Source: an uncultured Clostridia bacterium (GTDB lineage: Bacteria; Bacillota; Clostridia; Christensenellales; Aristaeellaceae). Taken from it: a stretch of DNA of 59,087 bases. The DNA lies in the NCBI GenBank assembly GCA_937894675.1, contig CALCQO010000034.1:1-59087 (forward strand), written 5' to 3'. The notes under the pieces are model-generated. The model was given only the letters and a program-made list of their open reading frames with translations, was not told where the DNA came from and ran no database searches. This document shows, piece by piece, positions 32,741 to 40,868 of the stretch; position 1 is the stretch's first letter; each line of letters starts with the position of its first letter. The translations under genes were made by a program, and so were the position numbers.

Positions 32741-33722
32741 GAACACGCTCAAAACCCTATTGGAGCCCTGGGGCCCGTCGGGCAACGAGCACAATGTGGC
32801 GGATGTCATCAAAACCCTGCTGACCGGGCATGTGGACAGCCTGCGCACCGATGCCCTGGGCAATTTGATTGTGGAAAAATACGGCACCGACGACAACGCC
32901 AAGCGCATCATGCTCTCCGCCCATATGGACCATATCGGCTTTGTGGTTACCGCCATCGAGAAGGAAGGCTTCCTGCGGGTGACCAACGTGGGGGGCATCT
33001 CCATGGATTACAGCCGCGGCCGCCATGTGGTGTTTGAAAACAGCGTGGACGGCGTGCTGTTCTGCCAGCCCGTCAAGGAGGGCAAGCCCACCCTGGCGGA
33101 CTTCTATGTGGACATCGGCGCCAAGGACAAGGAAGAGGCCGAAAGCATGGTGCAGTTGGGGGATATGTGCGTGTACGCGCCCGATGTGTTCTCCATCGGC
33201 AAGCACAGAATCTCCGGCCCCGCCATGGACGACCGCTGCGCCTGCGCCCTGTTGGTGGAACTGCTTTTGTACACCGAAAACCAGAAGAACACCATTGTGG
33301 GCGTGTTCTCCACCCAGGAAGAGGTGGGGCTGCGGGGCGCCACGGTAGCCGCCTACGGCATCGCGCCGGACATCGGCTTGGCCCTGGACGTGACGGGGGC
33401 GGGGGACATTCCCGAGGAAAAATACCCCGCCGTCATTTTGGGCGAAGGCCCGGCGGTAAAGATTATGGACCGCAGCATGATTGCCAGCCCCCTGGTTCGG
33501 GACATGCTGTTTGAGGCCGCCGAACAGGCGGAGGTAAAGGTGCAGCGCGAGGTGCTGCCCTATGGGGGCACCGACGGCGCCGCCATCCAGCACAGCCGGG
33601 CGGGGGTGCCCACCGGCACCCTGTCCATCCCCTGCCGGTATGTGCATTCCTCCTGCGAGACCATCGACATGCGGGATATGGAAGACGCCTTGAAAGTGCT
33701 GTTAACCTTTGTGGATTTGTAA
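32733..33722 (+). CDS. M42 family aminopeptidase, paralogue 3
   Basis: A 329-residue TET-type aminopeptidase with all residues expected: His-Asp in SAHMDHIG, Asp in AMDDRCAC, Glu pair in TQEEVGLRG, Asp in ALDVTGAGD, His in RYVHSSCE. ATG 32733 (SD GAGGGAGGG) is preferred to a TTG six codons earlier. Its first eight bases overlap the end of paralogue 2. With three non-identical subunits made from one message, a mixed TET particle is plausible, as shown for archaeal TET2/TET3. It is followed after 18 bp by alaS. Confidence 0.9.
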   Translation: MLKNTLKTLLEPWGPSGNEHNVADVIKTLLTGHVDSLRTDALGNLIVEKYGTDDNAKRIMLSAHMDHIGFVVTAIEKEGFLRVTNVGGISMDYSRGRHVVFENSVDGVLFCQPVKEGKPTLADFYVDIGAKDKEEAESMVQLGDMCVYAPDVFSIGKHRISGPAMDDRCACALLVELLLYTENQKNTIVGVFSTQEEVGLRGATVAAYGIAPDIGLALDVTGAGDIPEEKYPAVILGEGPAVKIMDRSMIASPLVRDMLFEAAEQAEVKVQREVLPYGGTDGAAIQHSRAGVPTGTLSIPCRYVHSSCETIDMRDMEDALKVLLTFVDL

Positions 33723-33740
33723 GCAAGAAGGAGAGTTTTT

Positions 33741-35759
33741 ATGAAAAAGATGACAGCCAACGAGCTGCGCAGTATGTTTATCGGGTTTTTCCAGGAGAAG
33801 GGCCACGCGGTGATTCAGTCCGCCTCCCTCATCCCCGAGAACGACCCCACGGTGCTCTTCACCACCGCCGGCATGCACCCCCTGGTGCCCTACCTGATGG
33901 GGCAGAAGCACCCCTCGGGCAACCGCCTGGTGAACGTGCAAAAGTGCATCCGCACCGGTGATATCGACGATGTGGGCGACGACAGCCATTTGACGTTTTT
34001 TGAGATGCTGGGCAACTGGTCCCTGGGGGATTACTTCAAGGAGAAGATGATCCCCTGGAGCTGGGAGTTTTTAACCAGCGACAAATACCTGGGTCTGAAC
34101 CCCGAGAAATTGGCCTTTTCCGTGTTTGAGGGCGACGAGCATGCCCCCCGGGATATGGAAAGCTTCGAGCTCTGGCGCGCCTGCGGCGTGCCGGAGGAGC
34201 GCATCTTCTTCCTGCCCAAGGAAAACAACTGGTGGGGCCCCGCCGGGCTGACCGGCCCCTGCGGCCCGGACTCGGAGATGTTCGTCATCACCGACAAGGC
34301 GCCCTGCGGCCCCGATTGCAGCCCCGCCTGCTCCTGCGGGCGGTACCTGGAAATCTGGAACGACGTGTTCATGCAGTACAACAAAACGGCGGAGGGCAAC
34401 TACGAGCCCCTCTCCCAGATGAACGTGGACACCGGCATGGGCCTGGAGCGCACCATCTGCACCCTCAACGGTGTGAAGAGTGTGTATGAGACCGAGATGT
34501 TCTCCGACATCATCGGCCGCATTGAGCAGCTCAGCGGCAAAAAGTACGAAGGCGCTGATGATGAGACCCGCCGCGCCTTCCGCATCGTGTCCGACCACCT
34601 GCGCACCTCCACCTTTATCCTGGGCGATCCCCGGGGGGTAGCCCCTTCCAATGTGGACCAGGGGTATGTGCTGCGCCGCCTCATCCGCCGCGCCGTGCGC
34701 TTTGGCATGATGCTGGGGCTGGAAGAAGGCTTTACCGCCGAGGTGGCGCTGGTAATCATCAACCAGTACGCCCAGGTGTACCCGGAACTGGAACAGAACC
34801 GCTCCTTCGTGCTGGAGCAACTGCTGCTGGAGGAAAAGCGTTTCCAGCGCACCTTGCAGCAGGGCACCAAGATGTTTGAAAAGATGTTCGGTCACATCAA
34901 CGAGGTAACGGAAAACCTGCGCCAGGGCCGGGAAGCGCTGCGGAACACCCTGGAGGAAAGCGGCGCACTGAACAAGCTGCGCGCCGCCCAGGAAGCGGCC
35001 AAAAACGTGGGCAGCAAGATGCGCCCCACCCCCGAAATGCAGGGCATGCTGGAAGAAATTAAAAAGTTTACCGAGGCGGTGGAAGTGGTGGAGAGCTTTG
35101 GCGGCAAGGTGAAGGAATTCGCCAAAGGCCTCAACACCGTCAACGGCCGGGACGCTTTCAAGCTGTACGACACCTACGGCTTCCCCATTGAGATGACCAT
35201 GGAAATGGCCAGGGAGCGGGGCCTGACGGTGGACGAGAAGGACTTTGAGGAGCGCTTCAAACAGCACCAGGAAAAGTCCCACGCCGGGGCGGAGCAGCGC
35301 TTCAAGGGCGGCCTGGCGGACGCCAGCGAGCAGACGGCCAAGCTGCACACGGCGACCCACCTGCTGCAGGCGGCCCTGCGCCAGGTGCTGGGCCAGGAAG
35401 TGGGCCAGAAGGGCAGCAACATCACCGCCGAGCGCCTGCGTTTCGACTTTACCTTCGGCCGCAAGATGACCAAGGAAGAGGTTGACGAGGTGGAGAAGCT
35501 GGTGAACGAGGCCATCCAGAAGAAGATGCCCATCAGCTTTGAGGAAATGACGGTGGAGGATGCCAAGAACGAAGGCGCCATCGGCCTGTTCGGCGACCGC
35601 TACGGCGAAAAGGTGAAGGTGTACTCCATGGGCGACTTCAGCAAGGAAATCTGCGGGGGCCCCCATGCCGAGAATACCGGGGACCTGGGCAGCTTTAAGA
35701 TTCAGAAGGAAGAGGCCAGCTCGGCGGGGGTGCGGCGGATTCGCGCCACGGTCGGATAA
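33741..35759 (+). CDS. alaS: Alanyl-tRNA synthetase, shortened form
   Basis: A 672-residue enzyme charging tRNA-Ala. The catalytic domain is complete (FTTAGMHPLVPYLMG, TFFEMLGNWSLGDYFK, NVDTGMGLER), as is the tRNA-recognition part. The editing core keeps its zinc ligands HTATH and CGGPH. Compared with the usual 870-880 residues two parts are missing: the about 100-residue beta-barrel before the HTATHLL motif (FEERFKQHQEK is followed almost directly by it), and the whole C-Ala/oligomerisation domain, the protein ending at SAGVRRIRATVG. An extra helical insert of about 60 residues (LRQGREALRNTL to KEFAKGL) precedes the NGRDAFKLYDTYGFP block. ATG 33741 follows AAGGAGAG. Whether a second, full-length alaS exists cannot be known here. 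Confidence 0.9.
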   Translation: MKKMTANELRSMFIGFFQEKGHAVIQSASLIPENDPTVLFTTAGMHPLVPYLMGQKHPSGNRLVNVQKCIRTGDIDDVGDDSHLTFFEMLGNWSLGDYFKEKMIPWSWEFLTSDKYLGLNPEKLAFSVFEGDEHAPRDMESFELWRACGVPEERIFFLPKENNWWGPAGLTGPCGPDSEMFVITDKAPCGPDCSPACSCGRYLEIWNDVFMQYNKTAEGNYEPLSQMNVDTGMGLERTICTLNGVKSVYETEMFSDIIGRIEQLSGKKYEGADDETRRAFRIVSDHLRTSTFILGDPRGVAPSNVDQGYVLRRLIRRAVRFGMMLGLEEGFTAEVALVIINQYAQVYPELEQNRSFVLEQLLLEEKRFQRTLQQGTKMFEKMFGHINEVTENLRQGREALRNTLEESGALNKLRAAQEAAKNVGSKMRPTPEMQGMLEEIKKFTEAVEVVESFGGKVKEFAKGLNTVNGRDAFKLYDTYGFPIEMTMEMARERGLTVDEKDFEERFKQHQEKSHAGAEQRFKGGLADASEQTAKLHTATHLLQAALRQVLGQEVGQKGSNITAERLRFDFTFGRKMTKEEVDEVEKLVNEAIQKKMPISFEEMTVEDAKNEGAIGLFGDRYGEKVKVYSMGDFSKEICGGPHAENTGDLGSFKIQKEEASSAGVRRIRATVG

Positions 35760-35766
35760 GGGTTCA

Positions 35767-35903
35767 GCGCATCGAAAAAGCCCGCAACCGCAGCCTGCGG
35801 CTGCTTACTTCGTCACAAACCTGGCAATCTGCGGTCACTTACCTTAAGTAAGCTCCCTTGCTTGCCAGCTTCGTTCCTCGTCTTGCAGACTTTTTGGATG
35901 CGC
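35767..35903 (+). repeat. Repeat family B, copy 2 (137 bp)
   Basis: Seven bases after the alaS stop. Same length and fold as copy 1: ends GCGCATC-GAAAAAG with CTTTTTG-GATGCGC, inner helices GCAGCC/GGCTGC, CTTAC/GTAAG, CTGGCAA/TTGCCAG. The outer and third helices differ in sequence from copy 1 but stay paired. Confidence 0.75.
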
Positions 35904-35927
35904 TGGGAACACTCTCCAACGTTATGT

Positions 35928-35988
35928 AAAAGGATGGGTCAAGGGGTGAAACCCCTTGTCGGGGTCTGGGGCAGACGCCCCAGCGTAC
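35928..35988 (+). repeat. Repeat family C, copy 1
   Basis: Two small palindromes in a row, CAAGGGGT-GAA-ACCCCTTG and CTGGGGC-AGAC-GCCCCAG, joined by TCGGGGT. An inverted copy is at 53189-53249. With the B repeat it fills the gap between alaS and the GNAT gene. Confidence 0.7.
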
Positions 35989-36063
35989 CTTTTCCACATC
36001 ACCCATACCAACCAACGGGGCTATAACTTGTGTTACAGCCCCGTTTGACAAAGAAAGGCACCC

Positions 36064-36756
36064 ATGGAACAGGCAGTCAACCACTTCATCAACCAGCGTC
36101 CCTTGCAGCGGGTTACAGCCCGAGCCGTCCTGGACAAGGGCATGGCCACAGTGCAGCGCTTTACCGGGGACGCCTTGCTGCTGCATTCGGAGGAGGCAGA
36201 GCTGCATGTGCTCTGCGCCGACAGCGACCAGGCGGCGCTGGCCATCCTGGAGGGGGTTACGGGCTGCGAACTGCTTGTCAATGAGCGCACCGGGGCGGAC
36301 GAAAGCATCATGGCGCGCTACGGCTTTACCCACCGGGGGCTGTGCTACAATGTGGTGTACCCCCACAAGTGGCCCATCGCCCTGGATACGGATATTGTAT
36401 TGAAGCCCATTCCCCTTGCTCTGCTGCCTAAAGTGCAGCAAAATTACACCCTCATTGGCCCCGAGGGGGTGGAGGAGCATGTACGCGACGGCAGCATGCT
36501 GGGCGGTTTTCAGGGGGAGGACATGGTGGGCTTTATCGGCCAGCACTCCGAGCGCAGCATGGGCATGCTGTTTATCTTCCCGGAGCATCGGCGCAAGCAG
36601 TACGGCTACACATTGGAGGCGTTGTTGATCAACCGCTTGCTGGAACAGGGAGAGACACCCTACGCCCAGATTTATACGGATAATCACGCGTCGCTGGCGT
36701 TGCAGGCCAAGCTGGGCATGGTGCGCAGCGAAGACGTGGTGAGCTGGCTGCATTGA
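36064..36756 (+). CDS. GNAT family N-acetyltransferase (two-part, FR47-like)
   Basis: A 230-residue protein. The C-terminal half (about 130-230) is a GNAT domain with the acetyl-CoA loop visible as FIFPEHRRKQYGYTLEALLI and the late strand/helix YAQIYTDNHASLALQAKLGM. The N-terminal half is a degenerate GNAT-like or FR47 N-domain without clear motif. The acceptor is unknown. ATG 36064 has AAAGAAAGG ahead with fair spacing. It is isolated by repeat elements on both sides (B and C upstream, A downstream), so it is probably monocistronic, though I find no clear promoter. Confidence 0.75.
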   Translation: MEQAVNHFINQRPLQRVTARAVLDKGMATVQRFTGDALLLHSEEAELHVLCADSDQAALAILEGVTGCELLVNERTGADESIMARYGFTHRGLCYNVVYPHKWPIALDTDIVLKPIPLALLPKVQQNYTLIGPEGVEEHVRDGSMLGGFQGEDMVGFIGQHSERSMGMLFIFPEHRRKQYGYTLEALLINRLLEQGETPYAQIYTDNHASLALQAKLGMVRSEDVVSWLH

Positions 36757-36810
36757 GGGATTGCTATTTTGTTTGATAACGAGTTGTCGTTCTATTTACA
36801 CTTGCTATAA

Positions 36811-37110
36811 CCGCAAAATACGCTTCGCTGCTGCGTCACCGTACCCTCCGTTCCTTTTCCGATATGCAAGCATATCGGAGGCATGCACTACGGGACGGCT
36901 CCTTTCAATCGAAAGCAGGCTTTCGATTGCTGGGGAACAGGGGTAGCTGGGTGCCGATACAAACGCAAGCCCGCTTGCGTTTGAGAGGAGGAATCCCGGC
37001 GCGAACGCCTCCCGCAGGCAAAGCCAGCGGGAAAGGAAGCAAAGGGCATTCCGACGAGGGCTTTGCCCAGACCCACCAAGGGGATTTCATCCCTTTGGAA
37101 TCCCGGAATT
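36811..37110 (+). repeat. Repeat family A, copy 2 (full length)
   Basis: A chain of palindromes: CCGATATGC-AA-GCATATCGG, CAATCGAAAGC-AG-GCTTTCGATTG, CAAACGCAAGC-CC-GCTTGCGTTTG, CCCGC-AGGCAAAGCCA-GCGGG, GGGC-TTT-GCCC, and CCAAGGGGA-TTTCA-TCCCTTTGG at the end. It fills most of the 375 bp between the GNAT gene and rqcH and ends just before the rqcH SD. Confidence 0.8.
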
Positions 37111-37131
37111 TTTCCGCTTAAAGGAGTATAC

Positions 37132-38871
37132 ATGCCGCTGGATGGATTAACCCTGGGCTTCATGGCCCGGGAACTACATGACAAATTAGCAGGCGGGCGC
37201 ATCGACAAGGTGACCCAGCCCTTCCACGACATGCTGGTTTTGCTCATCCGCAACCAGGGGGAGAACCACCGCCTCCTGATCGCGGCCGGGCCCACCTACA
37301 CCCGCATGCACCTCACCCAGAACACCTATGAAAACCCCCAGCAGGCGCCCATGTTCCTGATGCTGATGCGCAAGCACATCCAGGGCGGGCGCATTCTGGG
37401 CATCACCCAATTAAACGGCGACCGCCTGCTGCGCATCGACATCTCCGCCCTGAGCGAAATGGGCGACCCCCAGGAGAAAGCCTTCTTTTTTGAAGCCATG
37501 GGCCGCCACACCAACCTGACCCTGGTGCAAAACGGCGTCATCATCGACGCCATCCGCCACATCACCGACGATATGAGCCGGGTGCGCACCATGCTGCCCG
37601 GCTTGCCTTTTGACATGCCCCCCGCCCAGGACAAGCTGTCCCCCGATGCCCTCACCCCGGATGCCCTCCTCGCCCGATTCCAAAGCCAGCAGGGGCGTTT
37701 GGACAAGCTGTTGGCAGACACCATCTCCGGCCTCAGCGCCGTCAGCGCCCGGGAAATCGCCTACCGCCTAACCGGGCAGGAAACGCCCCTGTTGCAGCAA
37801 ATCGACAACCTGCCCCTTTTCTGCCACCGGCTTGCGGACCTGATGCTCGCCCTGCCCGGCATGTACGCCCCCTGCCTTATCCGGGGGGAGGATGGGGTGC
37901 CCATGGAGGCCTTTCCTTTTCCCTTCCTCACCCGCCAGGGCGCCCGGTTGGAATCCATGCCCACCCTCTCCCAGGCCATCGACACCCTCTATTTTGAAAA
38001 GGACCGCCACGACCGTATGACCCAGCGGGCAGGCGCCCTGCGCCGCACCCTGCAAAATGCCCGCTCCCGCGCGGAAAACCGCATCGCCGCCCAGCAGGAC
38101 GAGCTGAACGCCGCCCAGCACATGGAAGGCTACCGCGTCGCCGGCGAGCTGCTCACCGCCTTTGGCCACCAGGTGGACAAGGGGGCGGACAAGACGGAAC
38201 TGCCCAACTATTACGACAACAACAACCCCCTGTCCATCGCCCTGGACCCGGCCCTGTCCGCCGCCCAGAACGCCCAGAAGTACTTTAAAAAGTACCGCAA
38301 GGCCAATGTGGCCCGCCGCATGGCGGGGGAGCAGATCGAAAAAGCCCAGGAGGATTTGCGCCTCATCGAGGACGCCCTCTATTTTCTGGAGGAGGCCGGC
38401 GGCAGCGAGGATTTGCGGGAAATCCGCCAGCCCCTGTACGACAGCGGGCTGCTGAAAATCCCCTCCCAGGACAAGAAGAACAAAAAGCCCCTGAAGGCGG
38501 CCCCCCTGCGCTTTACCGCCGGGGACGGCACCGCCATCTCTGTGGGCCGCAGCAGCGCCCAGAACGAGCTGCTGCTCAAAACCGCCCAGGGGGAGGATGT
38601 CTGGCTCCACGCCAAGGACATGCCCGGCTCCCACGTCATCATCCATGCCCAGGGCAGGCCTGTTGCTGACGATACCCTGCGCCAGGCCGCCCGGCTGGCT
38701 GCCTGGTATTCCAAGGGCCACGGGGTCTCCGTGCCGGTGGATTACACCCTTCGCCGGTACGTCAAAAAGACCCCCGGCGCACCCGCCGGCTTTGTTACCT
38801 TCACCAACAACAAAACCCTGCTGATGAACACCACCAGGGAGCAGGCCGAGAGGACGGGGCAGACCGAATGA
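37132..38871 (+). CDS. rqcH: RqcH (NFACT/Rqc2 homologue), ribosome quality control factor
   Basis: A 579-residue NFACT protein. RqcH binds stalled 50S subunits carrying peptidyl-tRNA and recruits tRNA-Ala to add alanine tails that mark the chain for ClpXP. The NFACT-N domain begins MPLDGLTLGFMARELHDKL and has Asp97-Arg98 (NGDRLL), the pair needed for tailing in B. subtilis. Two helix-hairpin-helix regions and a long coiled coil (about 315-440) follow, then the NFACT-R domain with GRSSAQNELLLKTAQGEDVWLHAKDMPGSHVII. ATG 37132 lies seven bases after AAGGAG. Its stop overlaps the next gene (ATGA). Older annotation: fibronectin-binding protein. Confidence 0.9.
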   Translation: MPLDGLTLGFMARELHDKLAGGRIDKVTQPFHDMLVLLIRNQGENHRLLIAAGPTYTRMHLTQNTYENPQQAPMFLMLMRKHIQGGRILGITQLNGDRLLRIDISALSEMGDPQEKAFFFEAMGRHTNLTLVQNGVIIDAIRHITDDMSRVRTMLPGLPFDMPPAQDKLSPDALTPDALLARFQSQQGRLDKLLADTISGLSAVSAREIAYRLTGQETPLLQQIDNLPLFCHRLADLMLALPGMYAPCLIRGEDGVPMEAFPFPFLTRQGARLESMPTLSQAIDTLYFEKDRHDRMTQRAGALRRTLQNARSRAENRIAAQQDELNAAQHMEGYRVAGELLTAFGHQVDKGADKTELPNYYDNNNPLSIALDPALSAAQNAQKYFKKYRKANVARRMAGEQIEKAQEDLRLIEDALYFLEEAGGSEDLREIRQPLYDSGLLKIPSQDKKNKKPLKAAPLRFTAGDGTAISVGRSSAQNELLLKTAQGEDVWLHAKDMPGSHVIIHAQGRPVADDTLRQAARLAAWYSKGHGVSVPVDYTLRRYVKKTPGAPAGFVTFTNNKTLLMNTTREQAERTGQTE

Positions 38872-39626
38872 AAGACTATCAGCAGATCAACGCTGAGACC
38901 ATTGACCGCTGGGTGGTAAACGGCTGGGAATGGGGGCAGCCCATCAGCCATCAGGAATACCTGGCCGCCCTTTCCGGCGACTGGGCGATGAAACTGACCC
39001 CCGTAAAATTCGTGCCCAGGGAATGGTTTGGCGATGTGCGGGGCAAGCAGGTGCTGGGCCTGGCCAGCGGCGGGGGGCAGCAGATGCCCCTGTTCGCCGC
39101 TTTGGGCGCCCGCTGCCATGTGCTGGATTATTCCGACCGCCAGTTGGCGAGCGAGCGCCTGGTGGCGGACAGGGAGGGCTATCACATCCAGCTGACCAAG
39201 GCGGACATGACCAAGCCCCTGCCCTACGGTGACGAGCGCTTTGACTTGATTTTTCACCCCGTGTCCAACTGCTATGTACAGGATGTGCTGCCCATCTGGC
39301 GGGAATGCTTCCGGGTGCTCAAAAAGGGCGGCGTCTTGCTGGCCGGGCTGGACATCGGCATCAACTACCTGTTTGACGAAGGCGAAACCACCCTCATCAA
39401 CACCCTGCCCTTCAACCCTTTAAAGAACCCGGAGCACCTGAAGCAATCCGGGGAAAGCGACAGCGGCATCCAGTTTTCCCACACCCTGCAGGAGCAGCTG
39501 GGCGGCCAGCTGGAGGCGGGCCTGGTGCTGACCCACCTGTACGACGATACCAACGGCTCGGGCAACCTGCACGAGCACAATGTAGCCACCTTTGTGGCGA
39601 CCCGCAGCGTAAAGCCCCTGGGATAG
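38868..39626 (+). CDS. Class I SAM-dependent methyltransferase
   Basis: A 252-residue Methyltransf_11-type enzyme. Motif I is VLGLASGGGQQMPLF (a Gly-rich variant), followed by the acidic Asp in CHVLDYSDRQL, motif II-like FDLIFHPVSNCYV, and the post-motif LKKGGVLLAGLDIG. Close relatives are common in Clostridia, mostly next to no fixed partner, and their substrate is unknown; the N-terminal INAETIDRWVVNGWEWG is typical of that subgroup. It begins inside the rqcH stop codon, so it is coupled to rqcH. A link with ribosome rescue is possible but only inferred from position. Confidence 0.8.
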   Translation: MKDYQQINAETIDRWVVNGWEWGQPISHQEYLAALSGDWAMKLTPVKFVPREWFGDVRGKQVLGLASGGGQQMPLFAALGARCHVLDYSDRQLASERLVADREGYHIQLTKADMTKPLPYGDERFDLIFHPVSNCYVQDVLPIWRECFRVLKKGGVLLAGLDIGINYLFDEGETTLINTLPFNPLKNPEHLKQSGESDSGIQFSHTLQEQLGGQLEAGLVLTHLYDDTNGSGNLHEHNVATFVATRSVKPLG

Positions 39627-39646
39627 CCGGGTTTTCCCGCCTTTGG

Positions 39647-39675
39647 TTGAAAAATCCGGCCAGTATCGGTATACT
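39647..39675 (+). promoter_or_regulatory. Promoter of the pyrophosphatase operon
   Basis: TTGAAA (39647-39652), 17-bp spacer, TATACT (39670-39675), 80 bp before ATG 39756. Confidence 0.7.
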
Positions 39676-39755
39676 TGTCCCAGATGATGCCGCGTGGGCG
39701 GCAAGCAAGGCATCCGCAGTTTGATAACCCCGACCGAACCAAGGGAGGAAGAACG

Positions 39756-40292
39756 ATGGTCAACCTTTGGCACGACATCGATTCCAGCCGCATCCGGCCG
39801 GAGAATTTTATCGTGGTGGTGGAAATCCCCAAGGGCAGCAAAAAGAAGTACGAGCTGGACAAGGCCTCCGGCGCCATCATACTGGACCGGATTCTGCACA
39901 CCAGCACCCAGTTCCCCGCCAACTACGGGTTCATCCCCCGCACCTTTGGCGAGGACAAGGACCCCCTGGATGTGCTGGTGCTCTGCTCCGAGCCCCTGGA
40001 CCCCCTGGTGCTGGTACAGTGCTACCCCATCGGGGTGATGACCATGAAGGACGGCAAGGACAGGGATGAGAAAATCATCGCCATCCCCTTTGGCGATCCC
40101 GCCTACAACTGCTACAGCGCCGTGGAGGAACTGCCCGCCCACCTGTTCAACGAGATGAGCCATTTCTACGCCGTCTACAAGCACCTGGAGGGCATCAAGA
40201 CCACGCCTGGGGATGTCCACGGCCGCAAGGAAGCCGTGAAAGTCATCCAGGGCGCTATCGCCGCCTATGATGAGCGCTTTGGCCGAAGATAA
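39756..40292 (+). CDS. ppa: Inorganic pyrophosphatase, family I
   Basis: A 178-residue soluble pyrophosphatase hydrolysing pyrophosphate to two phosphates, pulling biosynthetic reactions forward. Active-site features: EIPKGSKKKYELDK with its Glu and Lys residues, YGFIPRTF, the Asp cluster DKDPLDVLVL, and DRDEKIIAIP. Length is normal. Unlike many Clostridia that use family II (DHH) or membrane pyrophosphatases, this organism has a family I enzyme. ATG 39756 lies after AGGGAGGAA; the open frame upstream overlaps the promoter. Followed after 21 bp by a GNAT gene. Confidence 0.92.
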   Translation: MVNLWHDIDSSRIRPENFIVVVEIPKGSKKKYELDKASGAIILDRILHTSTQFPANYGFIPRTFGEDKDPLDVLVLCSEPLDPLVLVQCYPIGVMTMKDGKDRDEKIIAIPFGDPAYNCYSAVEELPAHLFNEMSHFYAVYKHLEGIKTTPGDVHGRKEAVKVIQGAIAAYDERFGRR

Positions 40293-40313
40293 TGGATGGA
40301 TAAAGGAGCAGAT

Positions 40314-40832
40314 ATGCCGCGATCCCTGGAAACAAGCCCGACGCAAACTGCCCGCCCCCGGAGCGCCCAGGAAAAAAAGCCCGCTGCTGACCGACGCATC
40401 CGGGACATGGTGCCCGAGGACAAGGAAAACTTCCTCAGCATGGTGCGCATGTTCTACCAGTCCCCGGCGGTGGAAAGCGCCGTGGACGAACAGCATTTTG
40501 AAACCACCTTCCACGCCGCCCTCAGCCATTCCCCCTATATCCGCATCCTGATGCTGGAGGACAGGGGGCAATTGGTGGGCTACGCCCAACTGTCCTTCAC
40601 CTATTCCAACGAGGCGGGGGGCATGGCGGTGCTGATAGAGGAACTCTACATCAGCCGCGCCTGCCGGGGCCGGGGGATGGGGCACGCCTTCTTCTCCTTC
40701 CTGGAGAAGGAGTACCCCGATGTAAAGCGCTTCCGCCTGGAAGTGCACAGCGACAATGTGCGCGCCATCCGCCTGTACCGCTCGCTGGGATATTCCACCC
40801 TTCGCTACAAGCAGATGATCAGGGACCGCTGA
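40314..40832 (+). CDS. GNAT family N-acetyltransferase
   Basis: A 172-residue acetyltransferase. The GNAT core starts about residue 28 (RDMVPEDKENFLSMVRMFY). Motif A is visible in ELYISRACRGRGMGHAFFSFLE (R-x2-G-x-G for acetyl-CoA pyrophosphate), and motif B in LEVHSDNVRAIRLYRSLGY. The first 25 residues are polar and probably disordered. The acceptor may be a protein alpha-amine, amino acid or small amine. ATG 40314 follows AAAGGAG. It is co-transcribed with ppa and the secreted protein downstream. Confidence 0.85.
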   Translation: MPRSLETSPTQTARPRSAQEKKPAADRRIRDMVPEDKENFLSMVRMFYQSPAVESAVDEQHFETTFHAALSHSPYIRILMLEDRGQLVGYAQLSFTYSNEAGGMAVLIEELYISRACRGRGMGHAFFSFLEKEYPDVKRFRLEVHSDNVRAIRLYRSLGYSTLRYKQMIRDR

Positions 40833-40868
40833 GACAGAGCCGGGCAGTGGCCCGGGAAAGGAACACCC

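Noticed and set aside
34071..35666. 531-codon minus-strand frame over alaS
   Set aside because: Shadow frame; the plus-strand AlaRS motifs are unambiguous.
36811..37110. CRISPR array
   Set aside because: The repeated units are different palindromes in fixed order, without equal repeats and spacers; no cas gene in the window.
36811..37110. Insertion sequence
   Set aside because: No transposase frame and no long terminal inverted repeats; the elements look non-autonomous.
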